64,000 bases of DNA from Chlorobiaceae bacterium (lineage in GTDB: Bacteria; Bacteroidota; Ignavibacteria; UBA10030; SZUA-254): contig PNNN01000073.1 in NCBI GenBank assembly GCA_013824245.1, positions 1 through 64,000 of the forward strand. Reading direction: 5' to 3'. Below the pieces are notes generated by a model. It did not search any database and was not told the origin of the DNA. It saw only the letters and a program-made list of their open reading frames with translations. This document shows positions 26,554-35,281 of this stretch, piece after piece. Each line of letters opens with the position of its first letter. The first letter of the stretch is position 1. Position numbers and translations under genes: made by a program.

Positions 26554-28257
26554 TTAATCATTCTCTAACGTTGATGTATCTCCAATTTCTTCACCCCATT
26601 CCTTGGCGCGGAGGAGACGGCGCATGATTTTGCCGCTTCTTGTCTTCGGAAGCGAAGGAACGAACTCGATTTCCTGAGGCATAGCAAGAGGTGAAAGTTT
26701 TTTTCTGATAAAGTTCATAATATCCAACTCCATATCACCGCTCGGTTCAAATCCCGGTTTCAGTGCAATAAATGCTTTCACGACTTCCATATTCACCGGA
26801 TCGGGCTTTCCTACAGCGGCAGATTCTGCTACCGCTTTATGTTCAAGCAACGCAGATTCAATCTCAAACGGTCCAACCAAATGACCTGCAGTGTTTATTA
26901 CATCGTCATCTCTACCGACAAACCAAAAATATCCTTCATTATCGATACTCGCACGGTCTCCGCAAATATACCAGCCGTTTTTGAACTTGCTGTCGTATGT
27001 TGTTTTATTGTTCCAGTAAGAACGCATCATTGAGGGCCAGCCGGGCTTTATCGCAATAAGTCCGACAATACCGGCAGTAGTTATCGGCTCATAAGTTTTC
27101 GTGTTGAGAACGGTTGCTGTAATACCGGGGAAAGGTTTTCCCATAGAGCCGGGTTTTATTTTCATCCCGGGATAATTAGTAATCATCATTGCGCCGGTCT
27201 CGGTTTGCCAGTAAGTGTCAAGAAACATTTTGCCGAATGCTTTCTCAGACCAGACAACTGCTTCCGCGTTTAACGGCTCACCGACACTTGCAAGATGACG
27301 GAGCGAAGATAAATCGTATTTCTTAACCGCCTCGATCCCTTCTTTCATCAACAATCTGATGACTGTCGGTGCAGAATACCACATACTCACTTTATGTTTC
27401 TGGATGAACGCATACCATTTCTCTGTACCGAAGCCGGCATCGAGAACAACCTGAGTAACGCCGTTCGCCCACGGACCAATTATTCCGTACGACGTTCCGG
27501 TTACCCAACCGGGATCGGCAGTGCACCAATAGATATCATCCGATTGCAAATCTAGAACCCATTTAGATGTTATATACTGTGCGATGATTGATGAATGCGC
27601 ATGTTGCGCACCTTTCGGTTTACCTGTTGTGCCGGAAGTGTAATGAATAACGGACGGAGCTTCGGGACCGACTTTCACGATTTCAAACTTTTCAACTTTC
27701 GATGCTTTTTCCATCCAGAAATGGATTTCATTTATCTGCGGTGTTGCCGCTTCATCTGCATCAATAACAATTATTTTAGTTAACTCGGGAAGTTTGTCTT
27801 TAATCCTGCGTACTTTTGGTAAATGTTTCTTTTGAATCATGATCGCTTTTGTTTTTGCGTCATCAAGTCGCGTGAACAAAGCTTCTTCACCAAATGCAGA
27901 GAACAACGGTTGGGCGATACCGCCCATCTTGAGAATACCGACGAAACCGATATACAATTCAGGAACCTTATCCATGAATAGACAAACTCTGTCGCCGACA
28001 TTAATTCCGGTATCCTGTAAAAACTTAGCAATCGTATTGCTGTAAACCCGGATATCATCGTAAGTGAATTTTTTCACTTCGCCGGTGAATCCTTCCCATA
28101 TCAAAGCCAGCTTTTTGCCATCGCCCTTTTCGCAAATGCGATCACTGCAATAATATCCGATATTAAACATTCCGTTTTTACCGTATTCTAATTCCTCCTC
28201 TGATTGTTTCCAGTTAAACGATCTATATCTTTCTTCATATGAACCGATATGACTCAT
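26554..28257 (-). CDS. AMP-forming acetyl-CoA synthetase-like acyl-CoA/ACP ligase
   Basis: An adenylate-forming enzyme that activates a carboxylate as acyl-AMP and passes it to CoA (or possibly a carrier). P-loop YTSGTTGKPKGA is at 206-217, DTYWQTETGA at 347-356, and the C-terminal catalytic Lys is in PKTRSGKIMRR near 544. Trp350, equivalent to the Trp that limits the acyl pocket in acetyl-CoA synthetases, is present and argues for acetate or another very short acid. The length, 567 residues, resembles the Bacillus AcsA group. A good AAAGGAG site precedes the ATG; acpS ends 11 bases upstream, so both are in one operon. Confidence 0.87.
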   Translation of the reverse strand: MSHIGSYEERYRSFNWKQSEEELEYGKNGMFNIGYYCSDRICEKGDGKKLALIWEGFTGEVKKFTYDDIRVYSNTIAKFLQDTGINVGDRVCLFMDKVPELYIGFVGILKMGGIAQPLFSAFGEEALFTRLDDAKTKAIMIQKKHLPKVRRIKDKLPELTKIIVIDADEAATPQINEIHFWMEKASKVEKFEIVKVGPEAPSVIHYTSGTTGKPKGAQHAHSSIIAQYITSKWVLDLQSDDIYWCTADPGWVTGTSYGIIGPWANGVTQVVLDAGFGTEKWYAFIQKHKVSMWYSAPTVIRLLMKEGIEAVKKYDLSSLRHLASVGEPLNAEAVVWSEKAFGKMFLDTYWQTETGAMMITNYPGMKIKPGSMGKPFPGITATVLNTKTYEPITTAGIVGLIAIKPGWPSMMRSYWNNKTTYDSKFKNGWYICGDRASIDNEGYFWFVGRDDDVINTAGHLVGPFEIESALLEHKAVAESAAVGKPDPVNMEVVKAFIALKPGFEPSGDMELDIMNFIRKKLSPLAMPQEIEFVPSLPKTRSGKIMRRLLRAKEWGEEIGDTSTLEND

Positions 28258-28268
28258 GAATTCTCCTT

Positions 28269-28628
28269 TTATCCTTCAAGAAGTACAAATGCTGTTAAAT
28301 AATTTTTTGAATATGAATATGAACTGTGAATCTTTGTAACCTTTATTTTTTCCGCTTGCACTTTCAGAACATTAGTCAGATTAATTTGACCATCATCCGA
28401 CACTTCAATATCGTGCCAATATGAACCATAAGTTAATCCCCAACCGAGCGATTTCATCAGCGCTTCTTTTAATGCAAATTTTAACGCGATCTGAGATCCA
28501 TTTCTCTCATTACTTCGAAATGTTGAAATTTCTCGTGGGGTAAGAATCTCATTGATAAAATTCTTGTCACGCTCAATTTCCTTAAACCGCTCTAATCCTA
28601 CAATATCGATACCGATACCTTTAATCAT
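28269..28628 (-). CDS. acpS: Holo-[acyl-carrier-protein] synthase
   Basis: It transfers 4'-phosphopantetheine from CoA to the Ser of carrier proteins. GIGIDIVGLERF at the N-terminus supplies the Mg-binding Asp, and FALKEALMKSLG in the middle supplies the conserved Glu/Lys segment (FAxKEAxxK). Starting at the ATG 28628 gives 119 residues, the family norm; an upstream in-frame TTG (28649) is less likely. It sits directly before the acs-like gene and close to an acyl carrier protein, suggesting it also serves that carrier. Confidence 0.92.
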   Translation of the reverse strand: MIKGIGIDIVGLERFKEIERDKNFINEILTPREISTFRSNERNGSQIALKFALKEALMKSLGWGLTYGSYWHDIEVSDDGQINLTNVLKVQAEKIKVTKIHSSYSYSKNYLTAFVLLEG

Positions 28629-28761
28629 TTTGTTCGTAGGAATAGTCAAGTTACAAAGAGTTTATAACGATTGATGAAGAACGTATGGCAGCACATTGAT
28701 GAGTGCTTACAATATAACTAAAAGCGGTTATATTTCATAGAAAACCAATAAATAATTGTAA

Positions 28762-29991
28762 TTAAGGTCTAAGTAAAACCTTCAATGCGTCGCCGTTGAT
28801 TATCGCTTGAAAACCTTTATCATAATCTACTAATGGAACTTGGTGAGTTACGAAACCGGCTTTCATGAACCGTTTTGCCAAACCTTTCTTCAATATTTCC
28901 GTCATAATATCCCATGTCGACCAAACTCGCCTGCCGATAACGCCGTGAATCGTGATACCGGGGAAAATAACATGCTTCGAAAAATCTACCGGAAGTGTTC
29001 CACTTGTTAAACCGAGAAGAGCAATCTCTCCGCCCATCCGCACAACATTAAATGCATCGTCATATGCATGATAACTGCCCGACATTTCAAGCACTGCATC
29101 AACACCAGCACCATGATTCTGCTCTTTTGCTATTTTATAAAATTCTTTTTTCTCTTCAGGGATTGAGACATCATAACAAACATCAGCACCGAGAGATCGA
29201 GCCATTTTGAATTTTAATGTTTCTAATTTCTCGTGTGTGTTTTCTCCGTGTGACGCGTCGGTTACGAGAATCTTTTTAGCGCCGGCACCTTTTGCAATTG
29301 CAACCGACATCAATCCGATTACGCCGAGACCAAGAACTGCAACTGTTTTACCTTTTATCGATTTAAGAACTTGTACCGTATGTGTGGCATTTCCAATTGC
29401 ATCCATGAAACCTACAATCTCTTCTGGTATTTCACCATTTTTGAAAATCAAAGTGTTCTCAGCTGGAAGCACTATGTATTCAGCATATGATCCATCGCCA
29501 TGCAGACCACGAATCACAGTCTTCGTGCACACATGATAATCGCCAAGCTTGCACTGAGCGCACTCGCCGCATGTAATATGCATCTCGGCGGTGGCAATAA
29601 AATTTTTATTTAAGTAATCTATAAATGATTTATCCTTCGCCACTTGTGCGGCAGTCCGATTTTTAACGAACTTTTTGATTTCTTTGTACTCTTTCGATTT
29701 TTGGATCACCTGATTTGCAAGTCGAAGTTTTGCTTTCGCTCCGGCATCGGTGATGCGTCCGCAGAACTCATGTCCGATTGTTACACCGTCCGGCGAAATA
29801 TTCGCCATGCTGTTTTTCAATGAATCTTTTGAATTATAAATCCCGACATCGGTACCGCATATACCGGCGGCAACAACTTTAAATTGAATGTCATCCGGAT
29901 TTTGTACCGTTGGCATTTCTCTTTCAACAAGTTGAAATCCCTTTTGCCACGCCTGATACATTTGTGGTTTTTGTTTAATGACCGCTTTCAT
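28762..29991 (-). CDS. Zinc alcohol dehydrogenase, L-threonine 3-dehydrogenase-like, with an insertion
   Basis: It probably oxidises threonine to 2-amino-3-ketobutyrate, the substrate of the KBL enzymes encoded downstream. Catalytic zinc residues Cys45 (GICGTD) and His74-Glu75 (GHE) and structural zinc Cys141, 144, 147 and 155 (CGECAQCKLGDYHVC) are present, as is the NAD motif GLGVIG at 221-226. Its 409 residues exceed the usual ~341-350 because a Lys-rich helical segment of about 48 residues (about 85-132) replaces the loop between the catalytic His-Glu and the zinc lobe. Other medium-chain dehydrogenases (sorbitol type) remain possible, but the GNATHTVQ segment and the context favour TDH. 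Confidence 0.82.
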   Translation of the reverse strand: MKAVIKQKPQMYQAWQKGFQLVEREMPTVQNPDDIQFKVVAAGICGTDVGIYNSKDSLKNSMANISPDGVTIGHEFCGRITDAGAKAKLRLANQVIQKSKEYKEIKKFVKNRTAAQVAKDKSFIDYLNKNFIATAEMHITCGECAQCKLGDYHVCTKTVIRGLHGDGSYAEYIVLPAENTLIFKNGEIPEEIVGFMDAIGNATHTVQVLKSIKGKTVAVLGLGVIGLMSVAIAKGAGAKKILVTDASHGENTHEKLETLKFKMARSLGADVCYDVSIPEEKKEFYKIAKEQNHGAGVDAVLEMSGSYHAYDDAFNVVRMGGEIALLGLTSGTLPVDFSKHVIFPGITIHGVIGRRVWSTWDIMTEILKKGLAKRFMKAGFVTHQVPLVDYDKGFQAIINGDALKVLLRP

Positions 29992-30008
29992 GAAATTTCC
30001 TCAAATTA

Positions 30009-31406
30009 TTATTCAGATTGTTTCTTTCGAAGCCGTGCGGCAAACGAACCATCGATCTGGTGCCTGTGCGGCATCGTCTCGATGAATCCTTCTGCATTCA
30101 CGACAGATTTATTAACAAAATTATTAGCAGGTTCTATATAAAACTCAGGATGTGCGCCGATAAACGAATTAACCATTTCAGAATTTTCTTCCAGTTCTGT
30201 GGTACAAGTGCTGTACACAAGAACACCACCAGGTTTTAGCATACGCGCCGCACTCTCTAAAAGTGAATATTGCTGACGTATCATTCGTTTTATATCTTCC
30301 GGTTCGCGCTTCCATTTTATATCGGGTTTCTTGCGCAATGTTCCCAACCCGGAACAGGGGGCATCCACGAGTATCCGATCGGCAAGTTCTGTTTCAACAG
30401 TTGTAGCATCTGCGACAAGAACGCGTACATTTTGCACTCCAAGCCGGTCGCAACTTAACTTGAGCATATTGAGTTTTGTATCGTATTTATCGACTGCTAA
30501 AATCTCACCTTCATTTTTCATCATCTCGGCAATGAATGTTGTTTTGCCACCGGGGGCAGCGCACATATCAATCACTCTCTCTCCGGGATGGGGATCGAGA
30601 AGAATGACAGGCAGTGCCGCACTTTCATCCTGGATTGTGAAGAAACCTTGCTGGAAAATATTCATTTGTGATATTCCGGAGAGACTTTTCACTTTGATAA
30701 AATAATCGATAAATGTCGAACCATGAAATTGAATATTTTGTTTCTCAAGCAAAGACAGAAACTCAGCAGAACTAATTTTTAATTTATTAATCCGTAAAGT
30801 CAATCCCGGAATCTCATTATTCGCCGTTAAAAGTTTTTCAACTTCCTCCCTTCCAAATCGCGGGAGCCATCGCTTCACCATCCATAGCGGATGTGAATAA
30901 TAAACTGCAAGATACTGCGCTAAATCCTCATCAGGATTCGGATAATGAATTCCGTCTAATGTCCGGATAATATTACGCAGGACTGCATTCACGAAACCCG
31001 AAAATTTATCTCCGCGGATCCGCTTAATAAACTCAACCGCTTCATTGACCGCGGCATAATGGGGAACCTGAGTTAAAAATAATATCTGGTATAAAGCAAC
31101 CCGGAGTGCATTGCGAACATTTACCTCTGACTTTGAAAAATTACCGTGAGTGAATCCATTAAGAACCCAATCCAATCGTCCTTGCCATCGCAATACGCCA
31201 TGCACAATCTCTGCAAGCAAGCTTTTATCTAAGTCAGAAATTTCTTTGGATCTCAGTTCTACATCCAATAATTTATCTAAATAAGAATCTGTACGTTCAA
31301 CTCGATTTAATATTTTTACAGCGGTTCCGCGCGGACCTGCATACAGCATCTGCTTTTCGGTTATCTGCGGCTCAGTGTTAACTGCCTCTGGATTTTCTGA
31401 ATTCAT
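30009..31406 (-). CDS. rsmB: 16S rRNA (cytosine-967-C5)-methyltransferase RsmB
   Basis: It methylates C967 of 16S rRNA using SAM. An N-terminal NusB-like domain (about 25-165) precedes the Rossmann methyltransferase. The SAM motif DMCAAPGGKTT is at 280-290, the catalytic pair comprises DAPCSGLGTLRKKPDIKW near 350 and VYSTCT near 400. The 465-residue length fits. Its start overlaps the stop of the upstream GlmU-like gene by four bases (ATGA), indicating translational coupling; tdh follows after 17 bases. Confidence 0.94.
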   Translation of the reverse strand: MNSENPEAVNTEPQITEKQMLYAGPRGTAVKILNRVERTDSYLDKLLDVELRSKEISDLDKSLLAEIVHGVLRWQGRLDWVLNGFTHGNFSKSEVNVRNALRVALYQILFLTQVPHYAAVNEAVEFIKRIRGDKFSGFVNAVLRNIIRTLDGIHYPNPDEDLAQYLAVYYSHPLWMVKRWLPRFGREEVEKLLTANNEIPGLTLRINKLKISSAEFLSLLEKQNIQFHGSTFIDYFIKVKSLSGISQMNIFQQGFFTIQDESAALPVILLDPHPGERVIDMCAAPGGKTTFIAEMMKNEGEILAVDKYDTKLNMLKLSCDRLGVQNVRVLVADATTVETELADRILVDAPCSGLGTLRKKPDIKWKREPEDIKRMIRQQYSLLESAARMLKPGGVLVYSTCTTELEENSEMVNSFIGAHPEFYIEPANNFVNKSVVNAEGFIETMPHRHQIDGSFAARLRKKQSE

Positions 31407-32659
31407 TTTAAACCAAAATTCTTTCTATCTTTCATCGTGCTAATAAATATCTCTCTGACAAGTTTTTCATAATAATCCGACATTATAACGTTTCTTCGCG
31501 CCATCACTTTTCTCATTGTCTCTATACTTTTTTCAATATCATAAACCTGAAACGAATTTTCACCACCCCACGCGAATGATGGAATGGATTTAGGCAGAAG
31601 TCCGGCTCCGTACAAATTACAGGAAACACCGACCATCGTTCCGGTATCGAACATCATATTGATGCCTGATTTAGAATGATCGCCAACAGTCAATCCAACA
31701 AATTGCTGACCCGAATCTACCATCTTGCCGTCGATTTGTACACGCACAGTGCTATAGTTATTCTTTAAATCGCTCGTGTTCGTATCGGCGCCAAGATTCA
31801 CCCAGCTTCCTAAATACGAATGGCCTAAAAATCCCTCGTGCTGTTTGTTTGAATAAGATTGAATTACCGATGCCTCAACTTCGCCGCCAACTTTGCACCA
31901 TTCGCCAATCGATGTGCCGTGATAAATTTTTGCGCCAATCTTAATAACAGAATTATCGCCTATGAATGCCGGACCTTCAATAACTGCATTTGACATAACT
32001 GTTACATTATTGCCGATGATGATAGGTCCTTTTTCCGCATCAAGAACGGCGCCCGGTTTTATTGTGGAATTTTTGCCAATGAATATATCTTTACGATTTA
32101 AAAGATGAACACCACTATCGACTTTTCCTTCAATCTGTTTTTTCTTTTTCTTGAAGAAAGAACTATCGGCGATTATCTCATCCGAAGTTTTATGAACCAG
32201 ATCCCATGGGTACGATACCGTATCGACCTCCAACATTTCTGTTCGCAATCCTTCAAATCGGTTTTTGCTGAGAGTACCCTTTTTAATTTCTTGATCGAAT
32301 CGTTTTAGTGATTCTTTTTTCAGAAACACCGCAACAATATCTTTTCCGTTAATTAAAACTTTTTCTTCTTTATGAGAGTTTACTATATGTTTTTTCAATA
32401 CAGAGTTTGCAACAACTCTCCCATTGACAAACCAGGTATCATCCTTAGGTAATTGATTTATATTTTTTTGGGGATTGTCTTGGCGGTAAATATCAGCCAA
32501 CTCGTCACGCAAATGATAATGGATTTGAAATGGAGAAAAATATTTTTCTAATTTTTCTCTGAGAGTGAACACACCGCACCGTAGATCGTAAACCGGTCTG
32601 AGGTATACGAGCGGAAGAAAGTTTTTATAAGATTCGTCTTCGAAGATAGTTATCTGCAT
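31403..32659 (-). CDS. GlmU-like putative sugar nucleotidyltransferase with left-handed beta-helix
   Basis: The 418-residue protein is of the type found in Bacteroidota-related bacteria as a GlmU-like protein. The N-terminal half (about 1-180) opens with ITIFEDESYKNFLPLVYLRPVYDLRCG. The C-terminal half (about 190-390) has hexapeptide repeats of a left-handed beta-helix (IGKNSTIKPGAVLD, IIGNNVTVMSNAVIEG, IGDNSVIKIGAKIYHG). The substrate cannot be told from the sequence; UDP-GlcNAc or another sugar-1-phosphate is likely. It overlaps rsmB by four bases. Confidence 0.8.
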   Translation of the reverse strand: MQITIFEDESYKNFLPLVYLRPVYDLRCGVFTLREKLEKYFSPFQIHYHLRDELADIYRQDNPQKNINQLPKDDTWFVNGRVVANSVLKKHIVNSHKEEKVLINGKDIVAVFLKKESLKRFDQEIKKGTLSKNRFEGLRTEMLEVDTVSYPWDLVHKTSDEIIADSSFFKKKKKQIEGKVDSGVHLLNRKDIFIGKNSTIKPGAVLDAEKGPIIIGNNVTVMSNAVIEGPAFIGDNSVIKIGAKIYHGTSIGEWCKVGGEVEASVIQSYSNKQHEGFLGHSYLGSWVNLGADTNTSDLKNNYSTVRVQIDGKMVDSGQQFVGLTVGDHSKSGINMMFDTGTMVGVSCNLYGAGLLPKSIPSFAWGGENSFQVYDIEKSIETMRKVMARRNVIMSDYYEKLVREIFISTMKDRKNFGLK

Positions 32660-32671
32660 AGGATCACTTAA

Positions 32672-32710
32672 AAGAAAAAACGGAACCCCGATTCCTCAGA
32701 ATTCCGTTTA
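32672..32710 (-). terminator. Rho-independent terminator after rpmE
   Basis: On the minus strand AAACGGAA (32702-32709 reversed) pairs with TTCCGTTTT (32677-32685 reversed), followed by TTTCTTTT. It separates rpmE from the GlmU-like/rsmB/tdh operon. Confidence 0.8.
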
Positions 32711-32737
32711 ATAATTGTGATGAGATGTGAATTCTCC

Positions 32738-32962
32738 TTACGCTGTTGCGGGCGCCTCTTGTGTTTTTTTGCCGTACTTCCTATTGAACCGTTCAACACG
32801 TCCGGCAGAATCCATTAACTTCTGTTTGCCTGTGAAGAATGGATGACACTTATCGCATATTTCTATTTTTAAATTACCGGCGCTTGAGCGTGTTTCAAAA
32901 GTTGATCCGCAGACGCAGGAAACAACTGCTTTTTTATATTGGGGATGAATACCTTTTTTCAT
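32738..32962 (-). CDS. rpmE: 50S ribosomal protein L31
   Basis: A small zinc-binding large-subunit protein. The family starts [11 protein letters not shown], so the ATG at 32962 is the true start rather than an upstream in-frame codon that would add 21 non-homologous residues. Four metal ligands are visible, CVC near residue 16 and CDKCHPFF near 37, making this the C+ form; [11 protein letters not shown] is the conserved C-terminal motif. The last residues ([10 protein letters not shown]) form a short tail. An isolated gene with its own terminator. Confidence 0.95.
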   Translation of the reverse strand: MKKGIHPQYKKAVVSCVCGSTFETRSSAGNLKIEICDKCHPFFTGKQKLMDSAGRVERFNRKYGKKTQEAPATA

Positions 32963-33065
32963 AAAAAACTCCAATTCTGTATCAAAATGTTGAAATAATA
33001 TACGAAGAATCCTCAAGATTCGCAAGGATTAAAAGTATTTTTGACATTTTATGATCCTGCTGAAT

Positions 33066-33236
33066 GATTCCGCGTCACGAGGCGAGCAAATAGCTGCGGA
33101 ACGGTTTGCAGATTTGCGATGGGCGGGCTTTTTAGCACAAATGTTCATTTGGAGAACTGCACTTCCTTTAACCACAAAACTGTCTGCAAAGGACGAAACC
33201 CTGCCTATTGCAAATGTGCTGTTAGCTGCTCCCTGC
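33066..33236. repeat. Palindromic spacer P1 (attC-like) between rpmE and the Abi_C gene
   Basis: ATTTGCGATGGGCGGG (33112-33127) is imperfectly complementary to the segment 33199-33215 (CCCTGCCTATTGCAAAT). A 22-base stretch at 33082-33103, ending GCTGCGGAACG, matches P2 (34230-34251) at 20 of 22 positions in the same orientation. No gene of its own is supported in this 326-base gap; a short open frame here lacks signals. It resembles a recombination site between gene cassettes. Confidence 0.6.
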
Positions 33237-33288
33237 TGTCCATCCGAAGTTGTTCAGTTTGAAGCCGCACAAAACATTATTTAAGGGT

Positions 33289-34134
33289 TTATCCATTTTT
33301 TCCCTTGCGTTTAAGTTCAAATGTTTCCAGTAAGAATGTCGCAAGTGTAACACCTGCACCAACAGTCAATCGAGCATGCCTTTCATTTAATCCTTTTCTC
33401 TTTTTGTCTTTACCATGTCCAGTGCCGTATAAATTTCGGAGTTCCGCAACTTTAATCACAACTTGTCCAAGATTACTCAAAAGCACTTTTATAATGTCTG
33501 CCCCTTTCTTTGCATCATCAACATCGTCTGGAACAAGATCAAGAGCTTTCTGAACTTGTTTAAGGAGTTTGGGAATATCATCGTCTTTGTCAGCAGGAGT
33601 TTTTAATTCTGTCAAAATAGTTTTGAGTGTAGCTTCAACAAGTTCTTTTGTTGAACCGATTGCAAGCCCTGGGTCTTGGTCAATAGATTTCTTTATCCGT
33701 TCAATATATTCCTGAAAATGTCCTTTATCTAAAAGGTCAGTTGCATTTTCTAAATTGTCAAAACTTACTACCTGACCAACAATAGAAATTTTCCCGTTGT
33801 CAAATTGATAACCGTCTTTGAACAAAACTTTGGTCAACTTATCAATCCAAGTTTGTCTAATGTTTGCATTCCACGAGTCGGTTGTGCCTGTGAGGTCAGA
33901 AAGAATGTCCGCATACACATTAATTACTTGACGAACTTGCTTAGTATTTGTCCAATCAACGCTGGCGTAATATTGTGCAACTTGACGTCTCCTTTGTCCA
34001 GATGGTAACTTCTCTGCTGGCAATTGAGTAAATTGAATATCGTGGTTGTCAAAATATCTTTTAATTTCTCTAATTGTCGTTGACACAAGAAACTCTTGAA
34101 ATTCACTCCTCGTCTTTTTGCTTATTAAATCCAT
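33289..34134 (-). CDS. Abortive infection C-terminal domain (Abi_C) protein
   Basis: A 281-residue cytosolic protein whose C-terminal half (about 150-275) has the Abi_C pattern: DPGLAIGSTKELVEATLK, then ELRNLYGTGHG and RHARLTVGAGVTLATFLLE. Family members are linked to phage exclusion; the mechanism is not known. The N-terminal half is helical and unrecognised. No clear ribosome-binding site precedes the ATG. The gene is bracketed by palindromic spacers P1 and P2, an arrangement typical of a mobile cassette. Its defence role is inference from the family. Confidence 0.8.
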   Translation of the reverse strand: MDLISKKTRSEFQEFLVSTTIREIKRYFDNHDIQFTQLPAEKLPSGQRRRQVAQYYASVDWTNTKQVRQVINVYADILSDLTGTTDSWNANIRQTWIDKLTKVLFKDGYQFDNGKISIVGQVVSFDNLENATDLLDKGHFQEYIERIKKSIDQDPGLAIGSTKELVEATLKTILTELKTPADKDDDIPKLLKQVQKALDLVPDDVDDAKKGADIIKVLLSNLGQVVIKVAELRNLYGTGHGKDKKRKGLNERHARLTVGAGVTLATFLLETFELKRKGKNG

Positions 34135-34196
34135 TGGTTATTCTGTTTGTTTCTTGCAATCTGTTGATGTTCGCACTGTCGCCATAGGGTTGCAGC

Positions 34197-34350
34197 TAAT
34201 GTTGCGCGGCGTACCTCGCGAAACCAGTCGCGAGCGAATGGCTGCGGAACGTTTCGGCAAACAACGCAATATTTTTGAGCGATGCTTTTTTATTCATTGG
34301 TCTTTTCTTCGAGCGTTGTTATTTTGACTGTTATGCACCGCGCAACATTT
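34197..34350. repeat. Palindromic spacer P2 (attC-like) between Abi_C and DUF4145 genes
   Basis: Outer stem AATGTTGCGCGG (34198-34209) is exactly complementary to CCGCGCAACATT (34338-34349). Inner stems are CTCGCG/CGCGAG (34215-34220 and 34229-34234) and AACAACGC/GCGTTGTT (34260-34267 and 34313-34320). The left end CTAATGTTGC is shared with P4. The length and nested, imperfect pairing are like large integron attC sites, but the canonical core GTTRRRY was not found. Confidence 0.7.
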
Positions 34351-34375
34351 ATGTATCGAGATGTAGAGTTAAGGA

Positions 34376-35059
34376 TTATGTTTTTGTCTTGCTTGAGTTA
34401 ATTGCACTCTGACGCAAGAGAGCGGCTTGTTTAATTTTTCCAGGTCGAGTATAAAGTTGATATGTTAAATCTTTGAGTAAGGACAATAAAACATCTGCAC
34501 GCTCAGAAGTAACATCTGGGAGGTGTGGGTGTGAACCATCGTGACCCGATAGCATTATCTGATACGCAAGTTCTTTCCACTCATCACCGAGTCCAGAAGT
34601 TTTAATCATATCTTCGATCTGTGTCTTGATTTTCGTGGTCGCATCTGCTCCAATATTTACACATATGGCTTGAGTAGCTCGTCTGCAGACGGCCGCGAAC
34701 CCATTAAATGCACTAACCGACAGACAATCAAGCGCTTCTTCTATTTCAGTTTTCACGCTTTCCGGTACATGTTCGAACTCGAAGAGTTCTTTAATAGAAC
34801 TTACTACTTTGGGGCTAGTAACAATAGGGCGATTACCATTCCAACCTGTTATTGTCCATTGAATCGGGAGGGGAGCAAGACAATTGTCGCAAGAATAGGA
34901 TGCAATAAACTGTTTGATTTTATCCGGCCCCAAGATATCAGATTTAACGTTTGTCACTAGTGTAAATCGAGATGCAACTCTACACTGGGGACACACACAC
35001 CCCGGACGAAGCTCAATTAAGGCGGTAGGAGGCTGATCACCGAAGAAGGTTATTTGCAT
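34376..35059 (-). CDS. DUF4145-like protein with N-terminal zinc ribbon
   Basis: A 227-residue protein of unknown function. CVCPQCR and CDNC near residues 21-60 look like a split zinc ribbon. The C-terminal part has the DUF4145 helical pattern (FNGFAAVCRRATQAICV, then SGLGDEWKELAYQ and HDGSHP). DUF4145 is often found near restriction or defence genes. The start at 35059 is chosen because AGGAG lies seven bases ahead of it; an upstream in-frame start adds ten residues without a ribosome site. It lies between palindromes P2 and P3. Confidence 0.75.
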   Translation of the reverse strand: MQITFFGDQPPTALIELRPGCVCPQCRVASRFTLVTNVKSDILGPDKIKQFIASYSCDNCLAPLPIQWTITGWNGNRPIVTSPKVVSSIKELFEFEHVPESVKTEIEEALDCLSVSAFNGFAAVCRRATQAICVNIGADATTKIKTQIEDMIKTSGLGDEWKELAYQIMLSGHDGSHPHLPDVTSERADVLLSLLKDLTYQLYTRPGKIKQAALLRQSAINSSKTKT

Positions 35060-35120
35060 TGAAAGCTCCTGTATAGTAATTAAGGGCAAAATTAATAATT
35101 CGTTTTATAAACACATTTCC

Positions 35121-35210
35121 TGTGTTGCCTGGTGCATAACGCCACGAGGGAAAAACGAAGTGGGCGGATCCCGCTGAAAGCGGGAGACGAACATTGGAGT
35201 TTTTCCCGTC
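35121..35210. repeat. Palindromic spacer P3 (attC-like)
   Basis: GGGAAAAAC (35148-35156) pairs with GTTTTTCCC (35199-35207). Inside, TCCCGCT (35169-35175) pairs with AGCGGGA (35179-35185). The element separates the DUF4145-like gene from the T9SS gene at 35282-37027. Confidence 0.65.
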
Positions 35211-35281
35211 GATGAAATATATTTAAAAAGCAATGGTTTGCCAAAGGCATCCCTTCGGGACATTTTACTTTTTTGTTGTTA

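Noticed and set aside
32963-33025. N-terminal extension of L31.
   Set aside because: L31 proteins start MKKGIHP; the extra 21 residues are non-homologous and lie in the 5' untranslated region.
33051-33284. Short plus-strand open frame between rpmE and the Abi_C gene.
   Set aside because: It coincides with palindrome P1, and its composition follows the palindrome. No ribosome site or homolog is recognised.
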